Below are positions 60,556 to 64,000 of a stretch of 64,000 bases of DNA, one piece after another (position 1 is the first letter of the stretch; each line of letters begins with the position of its first letter). Below the pieces are notes generated by a model. It made no database searches, was not told the origin of the DNA, and saw only the letters and a list, made by a program, of their open reading frames with translations. This DNA is from Corydoras sp. C115 (Eukaryota; Chordata; Actinopteri; Siluriformes; Callichthyidae): positions 746,001-810,000 of the forward strand of contig JAFMOC010000021.1 of NCBI GenBank assembly GCA_019802505.1, written 5' to 3'. The position numbers and the translations under genes were made by a program.

Positions 60556-60825
60556 CATTCATTTCCCGATGCCCCTCCAGGGGAGAACATTTCGGGCACT
60601 GGGCAGATACACACAGGACAGGGTGCCAGTGGTTCACTGGGCACACTCACTCACACGATCACACACTATATGGGGCAATTTGGAGCATTTAATTTACCTT
60701 GAATCTATGTTTTTGGACTATGGGACTATGAGAGTTTCCATGTTCTCCCCAACTCCACCCTGATTAAATTTGAATCTGGATTCCTCAGAGCTAAGAGGTG
60801 AACATGCTTACCACTAAGCCATCAT
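60556..60825 (-). repeat. V-SINE copy, 3'-truncated
   Basis: Reverse copy, CCTCCAGGGGAGAACATTTC to CCACTAAGCCATCA; a 60-bp reverse tail fragment follows at 60834-60895. Confidence 0.7.
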
Positions 60826-60944
60826 TTAAATATTCATTCATTATCTTCCACTTAATCCTCTACTAGGGTCGCAGGGGGGTTCCCTATAAACATAACAGGG
60901 AACTTCTAAAACTTTCTTAAATTAAATAAGCAATATTTAGTTGG

Positions 60945-61291
60945 GGCGGCATGGTGGCTTAGTGGTTAGCTCGTCCGCCTCTCAGCGCTAGGGATTCCCG
61001 GTTCGAATCCCCATCTGGGTGGAGTTTCCATGTTCTCCCCGTGTCCGCGTGGGTTTTCTCCGGGATCAAGTCAATTGAATTCTCCAAATTGCCCCATATA
61101 GAGTGTGTCTGTGTGAGTGAGTGTGTGCCCAGCGATGGATTGGCGCCCTGTCCTGGGTCTATCTGCCCAGCGCCCGAGACATTCTCCCCTGGATGGGCAT
61201 GGGGAACCCCACCGCGACCCTAATAGAGGATAAAGCGGAGGATAATGAATGAATGAATGAATGAATGAATGAATGAATGAATGAATGAATG
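60945..61291 (+). repeat. V-SINE, full, with perfect target-site duplication
   Basis: Flanked by AATATTTAGTTGG (60932-60944 and 61292-61304); the tail has about 11 TGAA units; short deletion inside the V-domain. Confidence 0.9.
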
Positions 61292-61559
61292 AATATTTAG
61301 TTGGTGGTGCCTTTTGCCTGGGGCCCAAATGGCCTGAAACAGCCCTGACTGCCAGCGATGGGAATCAAACTCTAATAACCTGTTAGTGCTACCTACTTTA
61401 GAATGTCTATGTTCTTGTTTAGCCTTCAGCTTTCTCGTGTCACAAACTAGTTGTCCAACTTGGAATTATAGTTTGTTAATAATTTCAGAATATTGCTTGC
61501 TAATCCATTCCTGAGTCTATTCCATACTTATGCTTTAATGCATCGTCACATCAAATTCA

Positions 61560-62060
61560 CTTCTTTATCACATCAGCACTCCAATTTCCACACACTAGTT
61601 TATTTTTGATTTTAGCCCCAGTTGTGTCATGCACATTTAGTGCCTGAGCTGCCTTCATCTTTCTTCTCCTCCTCCTCCACTTCCTCGAGCTCCCGGGAGC
61701 TTCACACTTCATTTGTCCGGATCTCCCTCCCAATGGCAGCAAATAATTCACTGACACTGGCAGCTGGGCTGGTGGTGTAAATCACAATCCTGTGTACACA
61801 GCTCAGGCAGCACAGGGACAAGGAGTCCCTCCAAGGCGTCCGGCCACTCCTGGTGGCATCATGCCAGTGTGAGACAGGCAGAATGGGATTGCCTGTAAAA
61901 TGACTCTGTGGTGATGGGGCTATATTTAGGTGTGCGACATATGAGCAAGCCTCACAACACACAGTGAAACTGGAGCCTGAGTATTTCACGCACTGAAATA
62001 CGGGAAATGATCCGTAAATCAGTGTTGCTAAAATAATGTTGGAGATGTGATAGAGACACT
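61560..62060. promoter_or_regulatory. GC-richer repeat-free patch, possible regulatory element
   Basis: It is unlike its AT-rich neighbours and lacks SINE or transposon sequence. A CTCCTC pyrimidine run, an inverted GAGCTCCCGGGAGCTTC (near 61688) and a GTGTGA-rich patch are visible. No protein family is recognised in either strand. Calling it regulatory is inference from composition only. Confidence 0.25.
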
Positions 62061-62720
62061 CAGGAGTTCTGCAGGTTCAAATGTGGTAGTCCTTGGCAGC
62101 TGTGAGACATGAACCCATTTATCTTGAGGACTTTTTTGTGACCTTTGCAGGCCTGAGATGATGAACTCACATTGGTAACATCATTTACCTCTTCAGAACA
62201 ATAAGCCTCTTGAACGTTTACTTCTATAGTGTCCCAGTGGGAGGATCAGAGACACAATGCCTTTAGGTGAAAAGTCCCTCAAGTGACCCGAACTACAAAG
62301 AGAAATTTACTGTTTAAAGTTTTCAGAAATTCATGGATTGCACTGATTTTATCCACATGTTTAAATAAATAATGTGAACAGCTATTACCATTTAATAGGA
62401 TGCCAAGTTTTGTTTGTAAATTTAGAAACATGAGACGAGATACAATATCGTAGTGCATTTTAATAACAAGTTAAATGAACATTAGAGTCTCATTTCATTA
62501 TTTTCTGTTTAATCTTATCTAGTACTGCATTTCCTTTTGCTTTAATAAACACTGATTGATACTCTATTCTTAGTATAAGTCGTTATATACTATTAGTTAG
62601 ATATATTGTTATATGCTATTTATAATAGTATAAATAGTTTTTTGTTCATTAAATCTCTTGAGAAACTGTCATATCAATAAAGAATTCTGATACTGATGAT
62701 TCCTGTTTGTAAGCTGTAGT
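62060..62720. other. gene-free AT-rich DNA
   Basis: Nothing recognisable; no SINE, LINE or coding signal seen. Confidence 0.5.
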
Positions 62721-62724
62721 GGTG

Positions 62725-63060
62725 GGCGACACGGTGCCATAGTGGTTAGTACGTCCACCTCTGAGGGCTGAGCATCCAGATTTGAATCCTGATCTGAGAG
62801 GAGTTTCCATGTTCTCCCTGTGTCCACGTGGGTTTTCTCTGAGTTCTTCTTGTTTCCTCCCACAGTCCGAAAACATGGATTCAATGTCAATTGCCTGCTC
62901 TAAATTGCCCCATGTAGTGTGTATGAGTGTGTGAGTGAGTGCAACCAGTGATAGATTGGCACCCTGTCCTGGGTGTATCTGCCCCGCACCCAAAACGTTC
63001 TCCCCTGGATGGGCATGGGAAACTCTCCGCAACTGTAGTAGAGCATAAAACGGGAGATAA
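62725..63060 (+). repeat. V-SINE, full, diverged
   Basis: Head GGGCGACACGGTGCCATAG to GGGAGATAATG; a second 3' fragment follows at 63085-63200. Confidence 0.75.
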
Positions 63061-63299
63061 TGTATAAATGAATTAATTGCCCCTATATAGTGTCTGTGTG
63101 AGTGCCCAGTATCTGAAACGTTCTACACTGGATGGGCATGGTAAAGCCCTTCTTCATTGCAATCCCCAGTATAGGATTATGCAGAAGATAATGAGATGAG
63201 ATAAGAACATAGCAGATGTAAAAATCTGTAAGTGTAATTTTGATGCTACTCATTCGTGTAATGAAACAATGGCACGACTATCATTACAATTAGCTATTA

Positions 63300-63975
63300 A
63301 CCTTCCAAATTGATGTGACCTTCCAAATTGATGGCTCCACAATCTCCCCAACCGATTCGGTTCGGAACCTTGGTTTCACAATAGACTCCCACCTTAAACT
63401 CTCTGATCATGTTATCAAAACCGCCCGTTCTTGTAAATTCCTTCTTTACAACATAAGGAAGATCAGACCCTTTTTGACTGAACATGCTACCCAACTGTTT
63501 GTTCAAGCCCTAGTCCTATCTCGGCTTGATTATTGTAATGCGCTACTTGCCGGTATCCCAGCTTCCACAATCACCTCTTCAACTAATTCAAATCTCTGCA
63601 GCCCGACTCGTGTTTAACCAGCCCAAGCGAACTCATGTCACTCCATTACTCACTTCCCTCCATTGGCTCCCTGTAGCTGCTCGCATTCAGTACAAGTCAC
63701 TGACTCTGGCATACAGAGCCATTTCTAGATCTTCCCCCTCCTACCTTCCCTCTATCTTTTCAAAATACACTCCGACTCGTTCACTTCGCTCCAGTAATGA
63801 TTGCCGCCTGGCGATTCCACCTCACCGAGAAGCTAATTCTCACTCCGTGGCGTTCACCACTGCAAAATGGTGGAACGATCTTCCCAACTCTGTCCGTAAG
63901 GCAGAATCACTAAACAGTTTTAAGAAACTACTGAAGACGCATCTCTTTAACAAATACCTGTTGTAGAAAAAAAAA
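63300..63975 (+). mobile_element. 5'-truncated LINE, end of reverse-transcriptase ORF with frameshift
   Basis: The translation reads as the C-terminal part of a CR1/L2/Rex1-like non-LTR retrotransposon polyprotein: SVRNLGFTIDSHLKLSDHV, FVQALVLSRLDYCNALLAG, then, in another frame, SAARLVFNQPKRTHVTPLL, LHWLPVAARIQYKSLTLAYR and KWWNDLPNSVRKAESLNSFK. The frame changes near 63575-63585, so this copy is broken. The catalytic core is missing, as expected from 5' truncation. The stop at 63964-63966 is followed by about 13 A and 12 G. A 15-bp near-tandem CCTTCCAAATTGATG occurs at its left edge. Confidence 0.85.
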
Positions 63976-64000
63976 AAAAGGGGGGGGGGGGCGCAGCATC

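Noticed and set aside
31208..61300. regularly recurring similar sequences suggesting a CRISPR-like array
   Set aside because: The units are about 340 bp, on both strands, irregularly spaced and have target-site duplications; they are dispersed SINEs in a vertebrate genome.

Overview
The window is vertebrate nuclear DNA, almost certainly from a teleost fish. The genes have GT-AG introns and long AT-rich intergenic DNA. Dozens of tRNA-headed V-SINE copies with TGAA-repeat tails are present, together with Tc1/mariner relics and long TA microsatellites. A catfish-like or other otophysan fish is my guess from the repeat style; the exact species cannot be read from the sequence. Nothing looks bacterial, viral or like a CRISPR or defence locus. 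I found no undescribed gene system, and most of the window is intron, intergenic DNA and transposon debris.

Four protein-coding genes are supported. (1) xkr6, plus strand: only its last two coding exons (11761-11957 and 14105-15072) are inside; exon 1 lies to the left, so bases 1-11760 are intron. (2) fam167a, minus strand: two coding exons (28718-28362 and 27027-26764), a complete 206-residue protein. (3) enpp4, plus strand: three coding exons (36979-37822, 39463-39633, 39760-40130), a complete 461-residue membrane-anchored phosphodiesterase, with a CpG-rich promoter and a probable noncoding first exon near 34.86-35.23 kb. (4) clic5, plus strand: six coding exons from 45438 to 51682, a complete 250-residue protein of the short (CLIC5A-like) form. 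Their coding sequences join in frame across consensus splice sites.

Layout: 0-11.8 kb xkr6 intron full of repeats; 11.8-15.1 kb xkr6 exons; 15.1-26.8 kb a repeat-poor AT-rich stretch between the convergent xkr6 and fam167a that may hold a long xkr6 3' UTR; 26.8-28.7 kb fam167a; 28.7-34.8 kb SINE-dense spacer; 34.8-42 kb enpp4; 42-45 kb SINE cluster; 45.1-51.7 kb clic5; 51.7-63.3 kb gene-free DNA with SINEs plus two or three repeat-free blocks (about 55.8-58.1 and 61.6-62.1 kb) that look like candidate regulatory DNA; 63.3-64 kb the 3' end of a LINE with a frameshift.

The genes do not form a pathway. They combine two blocks that, from memory, are separate in human: XKR6/FAM167A on 8p23.1 and ENPP4/CLIC5 (next to RUNX2) on chromosome 6p. 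The main interest is therefore the synteny junction, the possible clic5-runx2 regulatory desert, and very recent SINE activity shown by intact target-site duplications.
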